This document shows, piece after piece, positions 30,988 through 38,925 of a stretch of DNA of 64,000 nt. The translations under genes were made by a program, and so were the position numbers. The notes beneath the pieces are model-generated. The model ran no database searches. It had not been told where the DNA came from and saw nothing but the letters and a program-made list of their open reading frames with translations. Origin of the DNA: CAVZZV01 sp963779845 (GTDB lineage: Bacteria > Bacteroidota > Bacteroidia > Bacteroidales > GCA-2748055); contig CAVZZV010000001.1 of the NCBI GenBank assembly GCA_963779845.1, positions 620,001 to 684,000 of the forward strand. The letters run 5' to 3'. The stretch's first letter is position 1; each line of letters opens with the position of its first letter.

Positions 30988-31583
30988 CCAGTAAGCATAG
31001 GTTTACAGCAGGTTTACTTTTTCTTATTGCAGTCAGTATGGTTTCTTGCCAGGAGGGCTATACCCCCAAACCCCATGGGTTTGTAAGAATTTATTTTCCT
31101 GAACATTCCTACGACACATTTAAAGGAGAAACAGCGCCCTTTAGCCTTCAATATCCTTCCTACGCTACCATCCAACCCGACAGTTCAGCCAACGCTGAGG
31201 CTTTTTGGTATAATATCCTTATGCCCCCGTTCAACGGCACTGTTTATCTAAGTTATAAAAAAGTAAATTCGAACCTTGAGGAGTATATTGAGGACAGCCG
31301 GAACCTGGTATATAAACATTCAATAAAGGCGGACGCCATTGATGAAACCCTTCTTAATGATCCGGATAGACAAGTCTATGGGATTTTATATGACCTAAAA
31401 GGGAACACAGCCTCGGCTTTACAATTTTTCCTGACCGATTCTTCACGTAATTTTTTGCGGGGTTCATTATATTTTAATACCCAGCCAAACAAAGATTCCC
31501 TTGCACCCGTTATTCAATTCGTAAGAGAGGACTTGCTCCATCTGATTAATAGCCTCGAATGGGCGAAACCTGCGGGAAAATGA
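30984..31583 (+). CDS. gldD: Gliding motility lipoprotein GldD
   Basis: A 199-residue lipoprotein with lipobox VSMVSC (Cys 22) after a hydrophobic signal. The start of the mature part, Y-T-P-K-P-H-G-F-V-R-I-Y-F-P, and W-Y-N-I-L-M-P-P-F-N-G-T-V-Y-L-S-Y are typical of GldD. Family knowledge: GldD is required for gliding and type IX secretion in Flavobacterium; its exact role is unclear. It overlaps gldE (ATGA), so translation is coupled. With the T9SS adhesin and PorP/SprF at the left end, this shows a working type IX system is expected. Confidence 0.94.
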   Translation: MTSKHRFTAGLLFLIAVSMVSCQEGYTPKPHGFVRIYFPEHSYDTFKGETAPFSLQYPSYATIQPDSSANAEAFWYNILMPPFNGTVYLSYKKVNSNLEEYIEDSRNLVYKHSIKADAIDETLLNDPDRQVYGILYDLKGNTASALQFFLTDSSRNFLRGSLYFNTQPNKDSLAPVIQFVREDLLHLINSLEWAKPAGK

Positions 31584-31713
31584 AAATGAAAAATACATTG
31601 AAATAGAGCCTCCTCTACTGCAATTAGGCCGATATCAATTGTGAATTTGTCAATTTCATCTCGTTCCCCTGAAGTTTAACAATGCATTATCATCCAACTT
31701 TTAAATATTTATG

Positions 31714-31721
31714 TAAATTTG
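31714..31721 (+). promoter_or_regulatory. Candidate -7 element for the phosphopantetheinyl transferase gene
   Basis: TAAATTTG matches TAnnTTTG, 41 bp before the ATG. No TTTG at a proper -33 distance. Position in a 180-bp gap after gldD supports a new transcription unit here. Confidence 0.35.
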
Positions 31722-31762
31722 ACATTGCTTAAAATCCCAGAAAGAGACCGAAAAGATAAATC

Positions 31763-32398
31763 ATGGGTATAGTATTAAGAGAAAAGATCAACGGGGATTG
31801 TATATTGGGTATCTGGGAGATCAGTGAGAGTTACGAAGACCTATATTCAAGACTCAAGCTTGATGAGGAAGAGATTGCAACCTTGAATAATTTCAAAAGT
31901 CCCGCAAGAAAGCTCGAATGGCTGAGTGTCCGGGTTTTGATCAATGAACTCACAGGGCTGGAATCCAAAATAATCTACAACGCAGAACACAAACCTTTTT
32001 TAAAAGGCAACTCCTATCATATAAGCATTTCTCATTCGATTAAATTAACTTCCATATTGATAAGCAGAACCAAAAGGGTTGGCATCGATCTGGAGAAAAT
32101 GAGTCACAAAATAAGTGAACTTGGATTTAAATTCATCAATGGGCAGGAGCTGATTACCGAAAATCCGGAGATAAAGAGATATCATCTTTACCTCCACTGG
32201 TGTGCTAAGGAGGCCTTATATAAAATATGCGATAAGCAGGACATTAATTTTAAGGAGAATCTGACCATTTTACCTTTTTCACCAAAAAATGACGGGGTTA
32301 TTAAAGGGAGGGTACTTAACATTAACGGGGTGGAGGATTTTACCCTTTACTACAAAAAATACAATGACTATTCCATTGTCTGGACGTGCAAAAAATGA
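31763..32398 (+). CDS. 4'-phosphopantetheinyl transferase, Sfp/AcpT-like superfamily
   Basis: A 211-residue protein with the signature pairs of the family: VGIDLEKM (magnesium ligands Asp and Glu) and WCAKEALYK (W-x-x-K-E-A-x-x-K). The N-terminal half shows R-K-L-E-W-L-S-V-R and H-Y-H-I-S-I-S-H-S-like text (SYHISISHS). It transfers phosphopantetheine from CoA to a carrier protein; the target carrier is not in the window. It overlaps the GGGP synthase gene by 4 bases (ATGA), so the two are cotranslated. Confidence 0.9.
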   Translation: MGIVLREKINGDCILGIWEISESYEDLYSRLKLDEEEIATLNNFKSPARKLEWLSVRVLINELTGLESKIIYNAEHKPFLKGNSYHISISHSIKLTSILISRTKRVGIDLEKMSHKISELGFKFINGQELITENPEIKRYHLYLHWCAKEALYKICDKQDINFKENLTILPFSPKNDGVIKGRVLNINGVEDFTLYYKKYNDYSIVWTCKK

Positions 32399-33129
32399 AC
32401 ATCTACTCCTCCATAAGCGAAGCCTCCCGGAACGGCAAAAAGAAAATAGCCGTGCTTATCGATCCGGATAAATACAACCGTAAGAAGATAGGGAATATTA
32501 TTGAACTATCCACAAAAGCGGGGGTCGACTATGTTTTTGTGGGTGGCAGTATCCTCCATGCATGCATGAAGGATAGCATTCAAACAATAAAGGAAATAAC
32601 CTCCACTCCGGTAGTAATTTTTCCTGGAAATGTTATGCAGGTTTGTGATGAAGCCGATTGCATCTTATTTTTGTCACTCATCTCCGGGAGGAACCCGGAA
32701 TTTCTTATCGGTCATCATGTTCTTGCAGCTCCTTCCCTGAAGAAAAGTGGAATTGAGGTTATTCCCACGGCCTATATTATTATCGAAAACGGAAAAAGAA
32801 CCTCGGTTGAATACATGAGTAACACCATACCCATTCCTGCTGAAAAGCATGAGATCGCCACTGCAACTGCTATGGCCGGTGAGATGCTCGGCTTAAAACT
32901 AACCTATCTCGAAGCGGGAAGCGGAGCATCCGAAACAGTTGGATTAAAAACAATTGAAGCAGTTAAAAAGAGTATTTCACACCCACTTATTGTTGGGGGC
33001 GGGGTAAAATCGGTCGAAAATGCCAGAGTTATTTATAAAGCCGGGGCGGATCTGATTGTGGTTGGCAATGCGCTTGAGAGCAATCCGGAATTGATATTAC
33101 ATCTCGCCGAGACCCGGTATGCAATTTAG
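32395..33129 (+). CDS. Geranylgeranylglyceryl phosphate synthase-like protein (group II GGGPS, PcrB-related)
   Basis: A 244-residue TIM-barrel prenyltransferase. Visible motifs are A-V-L-I-D-P-D-K near the start, YVFVGGSI, the phosphate-binding VIFPGN, Y-L-E-A-G-S-G-A, LIVGGGVKS and DLIVVGNALE. Family knowledge: group II enzymes join a polyprenyl diphosphate to glycerol-1-phosphate; they are common in Bacteroidota, where the product's role is not settled. I chose the ATG at 32395 (MNIYSS), which overlaps the preceding stop as ATGA, over 32386. Confidence 0.92.
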   Translation: MNIYSSISEASRNGKKKIAVLIDPDKYNRKKIGNIIELSTKAGVDYVFVGGSILHACMKDSIQTIKEITSTPVVIFPGNVMQVCDEADCILFLSLISGRNPEFLIGHHVLAAPSLKKSGIEVIPTAYIIIENGKRTSVEYMSNTIPIPAEKHEIATATAMAGEMLGLKLTYLEAGSGASETVGLKTIEAVKKSISHPLIVGGGVKSVENARVIYKAGADLIVVGNALESNPELILHLAETRYAI

Positions 33130-33144
33130 TCTGTTTCTAATATT

Positions 33145-33862
33145 TTATTTGATCGCAAATTCTATTCCCACTTTTAGCCGGGGCAGTTCCGGTAAATCAT
33201 AACTGCCTTTAAAATAATCGGATAAGCGATATTTTCCATAAAGGGCCCATTTATTGTATCCGATTCTGCATGTCAATCCATATCCGAATCTCTCAATATA
33301 ATCAAGCTTTCTAAAAATCTGCCGCTCTTTCCCGGCAAAAGCATTTGCATCCTCGTTTTCAAGTACCTTCACCTCTTTCACCGAATGATTTAGCTGACCG
33401 TATGCCCCAATGTCAAAATAACTGCCGAGGGTATTGCCCCTTGGACCGATATTGAACCGCTGATATAGCTCCAGATTAATTGAATTATTAAGAATATGGT
33501 GCTTCTTTACCGTACCAGCAACCCTGGGGTTGTCAATATTAGAAAACAAATCGGCAGCGTTGAGAGTAAAATTGTCCACTTTGAAATGAACATCATATCC
33601 AACTGAATAAAAAGAATTTAATTTTCTTTTGTATCGATATCCAATGATATATTCTCCGGATTTCCAAAAGTTAATGGAAGTAATCCCCTCCTCGTCGAAA
33701 TCGGGGATTAGCTCCAAGTCCAATGTATACATAACTAAAATTTTGCATGTTGGGACCATCGGTCTCCTGGTATTGATCCTCAACCTCCATATCCAGAAGC
33801 ACCTCCTGCGAAAAGATATTACTCTCAAATAGCATAAATGCCAGTAAAAGAAAGGATTTCAT
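33145..33862 (-). CDS. Hypothetical outer-membrane beta-barrel-like protein, one frame change
   Basis: The N-terminal part (33862 to about 33716) gives a signal peptide M-K-S-F-L-L-L-A-F-M-L and then QNFSYVYIGL; the rest reads ELIPDFDEEGITSINF in the next frame. Removing one C (plus strand) at about 33714 joins them into a 238-residue protein. Its body alternates hydrophobic and polar residues in strands ending with aromatic residues (for example GEYIIGYRYKR, YGLTCRIGYNKWALYGKYRL, final L-K-V-G-I-E-F-A-I-K). That suggests a small barrel of the OmpW/porin-like kind. Function unknown. Converges with the GGGPS gene across 15 bp. Confidence 0.65.
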
Positions 33863-33989
33863 CACATGGGTAGACATATTTTCAGTATTGGTTTTTCATT
33901 GCGGATATTTGAGAAAAAATCCTATAACTTTAATAGGTGTAAATATAATACAATGATTATTAAATCTTGTTCGATTCATAATACCCTCC

Positions 33990-35696
33990 TTAATCAATAC
34001 CAATTCCTTCCGTATATCCTTTGTAATGCACCCGCAATATTTCCGATTCCTTCATCTCAGTTATATCGATCGAATAGACCCCATCGGAGGGCATTTTAAT
34101 TACTTTGTATGACCGAAGCTTTCCGGAAACCTTATCGGCGAAATGATAGTAAAGATAGTCCTGATCAAATAATCCATATAATCCAGCCACGGGGCCATTT
34201 TCCCTCCCTGTATTATCACTCATGACCGTGATATTGGTGTCATATCCAAGTTCATCGGAAAAGTGAAGTAAGGTCATCCCATTCCCGGTACTATCCTTCA
34301 ACACCATAATGGTATCGGCACCCATGGAAGGGTCTTGCAGCCTGACCTGAACGGTTTTACCAGTCGGTTCGAGAAGAAAAGTCGGGGCTATATTTAATTT
34401 ATCACCTGTGAAGTAGGCTGCCTGTGGCACACCATAACCGTGGGCGTAATCATAGTAGGGATAAAGATGTCCCGATTTACAAATTTCTCTGTACAATTGG
34501 ATACTGCTCCATCCCGGATGCATTTGTTTGACGCAGGCAGCGAATCCCGCAGCCAGGGGTGCAGCAAATGAAGTCCCATAGGCAAGCTGGAGCTTACCGT
34601 TTTGTTTTATGGTAATAACATCACTGAGAGTGACAATTTCCGGCTTCAACCGTCCATCATAGGTAGGCCCGAAAGAGCTAAAATCTGAATGAATTCCCGT
34701 TGTACTGCTAATTCCTCCAACCGACAGAATACTATCCGCATCAGCCGGTGCACCAATAACCTGCCACTGTTTATCTCCATCGTTCCCTGCTGCATTGATC
34801 ACCAGGATTCCTTTACGGGCTGCCATTCCGGCCATTCGCGAAACGAATGTATGTTTCCCGTCCATCTGACGGGGGAAGTAGCGATTAAAAGTATATCCGA
34901 GGGAACTGCTTATGATATCTGCTCCAAGTTTATCGGCCCATTCTACTGCGGCTGCCCAATTCTCCTCCTCGGAAAATACTTCGGCATTCACCTCTGTACG
35001 AGCCAGAAGGAATTCTGCCCCTGTTCCCAACCCAAGGCTTAACCCCATATCAGAACCAGCAATACAGGCAAAAACACCCGTTCCATGAAAATTGTAATTG
35101 TATACAAATTCCCTTTTCTTTACGAAATCATAGGTAGCAATAATCCGGCCCTCATCCCTGATCTGTTTAAACCAGGATAATGTGTCCACCCCTGGGAAAC
35201 CCGCATCAAATATAGCTATCCTTACTCCTTTCCCGTTGACTTCGCGCTCACTGAAATAGTGCCCCCCCATGGCCTCTTTTTGATTTGAGATATGCTCTTT
35301 TTGTTCCTCATCCGGAATATTACCAACCGCTGTTTTAGAGTTAAGTCCGGATTGAGAATCAATCATTTCGGTTCCGGATACAAAAGGCAGATTTTCAATT
35401 GCCTTAAGCTGTGCAGGACTGAGAACAACAGACACTGCATTCAACCATCTGCTTTTTACTCCTATTTCTGAAAAACTTTCCAACGCAGCGCAATATTGCT
35501 CATTTAGAGGAAGGTTTTCAAATTCAAACAAGTCAACGCCCGAATACACTCTTTTATCAATAGCTTTCTGATCGAAGTAAGAGTAGGGGTTGAATTCAAT
35601 ATTATTTTTATCTTTAAAGAACACCCAATATTTTGATTGAGCCGGAAGAGCAGTACTTAGAGTAATTAGCAATAAAAAAGCATAAAATCTTAACAT
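33990..35696 (-). CDS. Secreted S8 (subtilisin-like) serine peptidase
   Basis: A 568-residue protein with a signal peptide (A-F-L-L-L-I-T-L-S-T-A-L-P-A-Q). An inhibitor-like prodomain comes first (about 20-120, with V-S-V-V-L-S-P-A-Q-L-K-A-I-E). The catalytic domain shows Asp in VRIAIFDAGFPG, His in FHGTGVFACIAG, the oxyanion Asn in VINAAGNDG and Ser in YGTSFAAPLAAG. The C-terminal 130 residues are a beta-rich domain without a recognisable T9SS sorting tail. It is part of a leftward unit with the PafA-like gene (33-bp gap). Substrate unknown. Confidence 0.9.
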   Translation of the reverse strand: MLRFYAFLLLITLSTALPAQSKYWVFFKDKNNIEFNPYSYFDQKAIDKRVYSGVDLFEFENLPLNEQYCAALESFSEIGVKSRWLNAVSVVLSPAQLKAIENLPFVSGTEMIDSQSGLNSKTAVGNIPDEEQKEHISNQKEAMGGHYFSEREVNGKGVRIAIFDAGFPGVDTLSWFKQIRDEGRIIATYDFVKKREFVYNYNFHGTGVFACIAGSDMGLSLGLGTGAEFLLARTEVNAEVFSEEENWAAAVEWADKLGADIISSSLGYTFNRYFPRQMDGKHTFVSRMAGMAARKGILVINAAGNDGDKQWQVIGAPADADSILSVGGISSTTGIHSDFSSFGPTYDGRLKPEIVTLSDVITIKQNGKLQLAYGTSFAAPLAAGFAACVKQMHPGWSSIQLYREICKSGHLYPYYDYAHGYGVPQAAYFTGDKLNIAPTFLLEPTGKTVQVRLQDPSMGADTIMVLKDSTGNGMTLLHFSDELGYDTNITVMSDNTGRENGPVAGLYGLFDQDYLYYHFADKVSGKLRSYKVIKMPSDGVYSIDITEMKESEILRVHYKGYTEGIGID

Positions 35697-35729
35697 CAGA
35701 GTATAATAAAGTAATCAGAAACCAAAATC

Positions 35730-37367
35730 TCATTTGAACAATTCAGGAATAACTATTCCCTGCATGGACGAAGGTCCGGATATTTGAAGCAATGCTGCTA
35801 TTGTGGGTGCTATGTCCGTGATGGAAAACTTAGTGTTGATTTCTTCCCTTCCAACTTTCCAGCCGTACCAGACAAGTGGGACATGGGAGTCATAATGAAA
35901 GGAGGAGGCATATTGCCTGTCCGCCCCTTTTTCAACCCATCCGGCACTAATATTCAATAAAATATCGCCGGAGCGTTTTTGGTTATAGCTCTTTTGCATT
36001 TTCTCAAAATTACCATGGGTATAGTTATTTTTCATTAGATCGGTAGCGGTAAGGGTATTGGATATTCCATCGAACTGGACCATAAACCCTGCCACCTTTT
36101 CCTGAAAATCGGGAAGGGAAAACTTAGAGGATTCGATAAGTTCCCGATTAAGGAATATTTGCTGCGCATAGTAGAAATTTATCCATTCTCCTTTGCCATA
36201 AATTACATTCAGGTATGTTTTAAGAAGGGACAAGGCAGAGTTATAGTTAAAATAGCCGCCAGGCATTTTACGTCCGGTCAGATAAGAGGGAGGGTTAGCC
36301 GAAGCATTGTCTGCCGTGAGGTAGACCAGAACATTTTTCAATCCGATTTCCTTATCCACAAAATCAAGCAAGTGTTCAAGCTCCCGGTCCAGGCGAAGGT
36401 AAATATCTTCCATTTCCACCGACCAGGAGGTAAATAACTCCCCGACGTAAGAAGTCGCAGCATAGTTCAGGCTAAGCCAGTCGGTGGTAAGGTCGCTGCC
36501 CAGCTCTTCACCCAGTATCGAAGCGATTGCAAAATCGGTGGTATAGGTATTTCCGAAGGGAGTATACTTTAAAATCCTATAATCGATTTCCCTCCTCTTT
36601 TTACCGGCAAGTACCTGAAGATCGTATGGAAAGGTTTTAATGCCTTCAAATCCTTTTTCATATTCATTATCATCCCCTATGCTGGAGTCGTACTGACTAA
36701 TGGGGAATAAAGTTTCCCATGTTTCACTCAGGTAGATATCCGGAATCTTCTTCTTATTGAATTCGTTTGCCCAATCAGGGATACTTTTCGCGTAGAAAGT
36801 ACTGGTAACCCATTTTCCGGAGTTATTATCATACCAGTAACTGCCATTTGCAAGGTATCCTCCAGACAATACGGCAATCTTCGGATCAAGGCTTATCGAA
36901 AGAACTTTGGATTCAAATTTTCCGGCGATCCTCAGCTCATCCGAGAGACTGCTCACCTGTAGTTGCGTTGGGGCAAATTTCCCTTCACCAAATTTCCCCC
37001 CAACTCCTTCTGCTGTTTCATCGTCAACGCAATAAACTATGCGGTTTTTCAAGCGGTCGTACCAATAATCAGAAACAATGCCGTGCACATCAGGATAGGC
37101 CCCGGTGGCTATACTTGCAGCACCGCTTCCGGGCTCAATAATCAAATAGTCGTGATGAGTGTTCTTGCAATTCGTCCCCTTTGAATATAATCTTCTAAAA
37201 CCACCCTCTCCGAATTTGTCCCAATACCGGTTAACATAATCGTATCTCATTCCGGAAACGACAATTCCAATAACCAGTTTAGGTTTCTCAGAGGGAATTT
37301 GTCGATCCTGGGGGAATATTGGCTGAGCAAGTAATTGGCAAAGAGACAAAAGAAAGAAGATCCTCAT
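35730..37367 (-). CDS. PafA-like alkaline phosphatase-superfamily protein with the active site lost
   Basis: A 545-residue exported protein (signal peptide ending near I-F-P-Q) with the PafA fold and almost PafA numbering: IGIVVSGMRYDYVNRYW and H-G-I-V-S-D-Y-W-Y-D. By memory of the PafA family, zinc ligand Asp38 is Ser38 here, nucleophile Thr79 is Pro79, Asn100 is Asp100, the Lys-x-Arg pair is D-P-K, Asp305 is Ser306, His309 is Glu310 and His353 is Asn354. Only Asp353 and the late His (Y-D-S-H-V-P-L) are kept. I infer a non-catalytic binding or scaffold role, or a very altered enzyme. It lies between ychF and the S8 protease on the same strand. Confidence 0.85.
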   Translation of the reverse strand: MRIFFLLSLCQLLAQPIFPQDRQIPSEKPKLVIGIVVSGMRYDYVNRYWDKFGEGGFRRLYSKGTNCKNTHHDYLIIEPGSGAASIATGAYPDVHGIVSDYWYDRLKNRIVYCVDDETAEGVGGKFGEGKFAPTQLQVSSLSDELRIAGKFESKVLSISLDPKIAVLSGGYLANGSYWYDNNSGKWVTSTFYAKSIPDWANEFNKKKIPDIYLSETWETLFPISQYDSSIGDDNEYEKGFEGIKTFPYDLQVLAGKKRREIDYRILKYTPFGNTYTTDFAIASILGEELGSDLTTDWLSLNYAATSYVGELFTSWSVEMEDIYLRLDRELEHLLDFVDKEIGLKNVLVYLTADNASANPPSYLTGRKMPGGYFNYNSALSLLKTYLNVIYGKGEWINFYYAQQIFLNRELIESSKFSLPDFQEKVAGFMVQFDGISNTLTATDLMKNNYTHGNFEKMQKSYNQKRSGDILLNISAGWVEKGADRQYASSFHYDSHVPLVWYGWKVGREEINTKFSITDIAPTIAALLQISGPSSMQGIVIPELFK

Positions 37368-37501
37368 ATTTAAAATTAATTTTTAGGTGATCATCGGCCA
37401 AAATCCGACTAACTCAAATACAGCAATAAGGTAAAAACAATTTTCTATGATTTTTATTGTTGGAAGGAGGGTTCTAAAAAGGATAAATTTATGTTTATGA
37501 T

Positions 37502-38599
37502 TCAGACATTAAACCTTATATGCAAAATATTACCGTCCCCGATAACATAATTCTTCCCTTCAATGGTCAGCTTCCCTGCTTCCTTGCATGCATGCTCTGA
37601 TCCGAGGCGAACAAAATCATCATACTTCATTACCTCGGCCCGGATAAACCCTCTTTCAAGATCACTATGAATGACCCCGGCAGCCTGTGGTGCCGTCATC
37701 CCTTTCTTAATGGTCCATGCCCTTACCTCTTTAGGGCCTACCGTGAAGAAGGACTGCAGGTTTAATAAAGAATAAGCTGATCTTACCAGTTTGTTGACCC
37801 CGGGTTCCGACAATCCAATGTCTGACAAAAAGGCGAGACGGTCAGATTCATCCTCCAATTCGGAAATCTCAGCTTCCAAACCAGCAGCGATAACCAGGAC
37901 TTGCGTATCTTCATCTTTCACTGCCTCTTTTACTGCCTCTACATAGGCATTGCCATTCAAGGCTGAAGCTTCATCGACATTGCAGACATAAAGAACCGGT
38001 TTGTTGGTAAGCAGAAATAAATCGTCTGTAAACCTGCGGTCATTTTCATTCACAGGAGCGGAACGTGCGGACATGAAATTTTCAAGGTGGTTTTTATAGA
38101 TGTTCAGGACCTCAACACCCCGCCTGGCTTCTTTATCGCCGGTTTTCGCAGCCCTTTCCAGGCGTGCAATTTTTTTTTCTACCGATTCCAGGTCTTTTAT
38201 CTGCAGCTCCAGATCGACGGTTTCCTTATCGCGAACAGGGTGGACCGATCCTTCGATATGAACAAGATCGTCGTCGTCAAAGCATCGGAGTACGTGGATC
38301 AGCGCATCAGTATTACGGATATCGGAAAGGAACTGGTTCCCGACCCCCTCCCCTTTACTGGAGCCTTTGGTCAATCCCGGGATATCCAGAATTTCGACAG
38401 TGGCAGGGATTAGCTTCTGGGGTTTTTCAATTTCAGCGAGCTTATCCAGTCGTGGATCCGGGATATTAATAATCCCGATATTCGATTTATTTGAACTAAA
38501 AGCAAAATTACTGGATTCTGCTTTTGTATTGGAGAGACAATTGAAAAGGGTGGTTTTGCCTGTATTGGTAATCCCGATTATTCCGCACTGTAGGCTCAT
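37502..38599 (-). CDS. ychF: Redox-regulated ribosome-binding ATPase YchF
   Basis: A 365-residue Obg-family protein of full length. The P-loop is GITNTGKTTLF. The switch region reads DIPGLTKGSSKGEGVGNQFL, a coiled-coil insert follows (about 130-165), and the C-terminal TGS domain contains W-T-I-K-K-G-M-T-A-P-Q-A-A-G-V-I-H-S-D. The G4 motif is replaced by Y-V-C-N-V-D-E, as in ATP-preferring YchF/OLA1. It binds ribosomes and ATP; the role in stress and translation is still debated. It has its own -7 element at 38624. Confidence 0.96.
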   Translation of the reverse strand: MSLQCGIIGITNTGKTTLFNCLSNTKAESSNFAFSSNKSNIGIINIPDPRLDKLAEIEKPQKLIPATVEILDIPGLTKGSSKGEGVGNQFLSDIRNTDALIHVLRCFDDDDLVHIEGSVHPVRDKETVDLELQIKDLESVEKKIARLERAAKTGDKEARRGVEVLNIYKNHLENFMSARSAPVNENDRRFTDDLFLLTNKPVLYVCNVDEASALNGNAYVEAVKEAVKDEDTQVLVIAAGLEAEISELEDESDRLAFLSDIGLSEPGVNKLVRSAYSLLNLQSFFTVGPKEVRAWTIKKGMTAPQAAGVIHSDLERGFIRAEVMKYDDFVRLGSEHACKEAGKLTIEGKNYVIGDGNILHIRFNV

Positions 38600-38623
38600 T
38601 TTTGATCCGTTTTTTGTTCAGGG

Positions 38624-38655
38624 CAAAAGTACTTCTAAATTTTGAATATTTAAAT
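38624..38655 (-). promoter_or_regulatory. Promoter of ychF
   Basis: On the minus strand TACTTTTG (38624-38631) matches TAnnTTTG. ATTT at 38652-38655 lies 20 bp upstream, a partial -33 match. The predicted start site leaves a leader of about 18 bases before the ATG at 38599. Confidence 0.45.
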
Positions 38656-38865
38656 TGCCGTTTTAACCCTTACTATATAAATAAAATTATTTTACCTTTT
38701 AACCGGATCTTTTGAATTAAGTATATAAAAATAAATTCCGGGAAGTCCGTTTCTTTTTCACCGCAACCCTATCATTGGGCCCTGTAGCTATCCCGGTTAC
38801 CATTTTTTTTGTCGGGTTTTAGATGCAAATAATCGAAAGAATAGGTTCACTAACCATTAAATCAA

Positions 38866-38896
38866 ATTGCCAATTATGGAGAAAAGTGTATTTTTG
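38866..38896 (+). promoter_or_regulatory. Promoter of the transketolase operon
   Basis: ATTG at 38866-38869, 19 bp, then TATTTTTG at 38889-38896 is a good fit to the TTTG-N19-TAnnTTTG pattern. The predicted start site is about 38903, with a leader of about 23 bases. Confidence 0.6.
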
Positions 38897-38925
38897 CCCT
38901 CAGAAAATTCCTAAACCAAAAAATA

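Larger units (their letters stand above)
38600..38925. other. Divergent intergenic region between ychF and transketolase
   Basis: These 326 bp contain a promoter at each end, described separately. The middle (about 38,660-38,860) is AT-rich and shows no hairpin with a T run and no open frame worth reporting. Confidence 0.55.

Noticed and set aside
38600..38925. Possible tRNA or small RNA in the ychF-tkt gap
   Set aside because: No cloverleaf, no T-loop sequence and no terminator; only promoter elements are supported.
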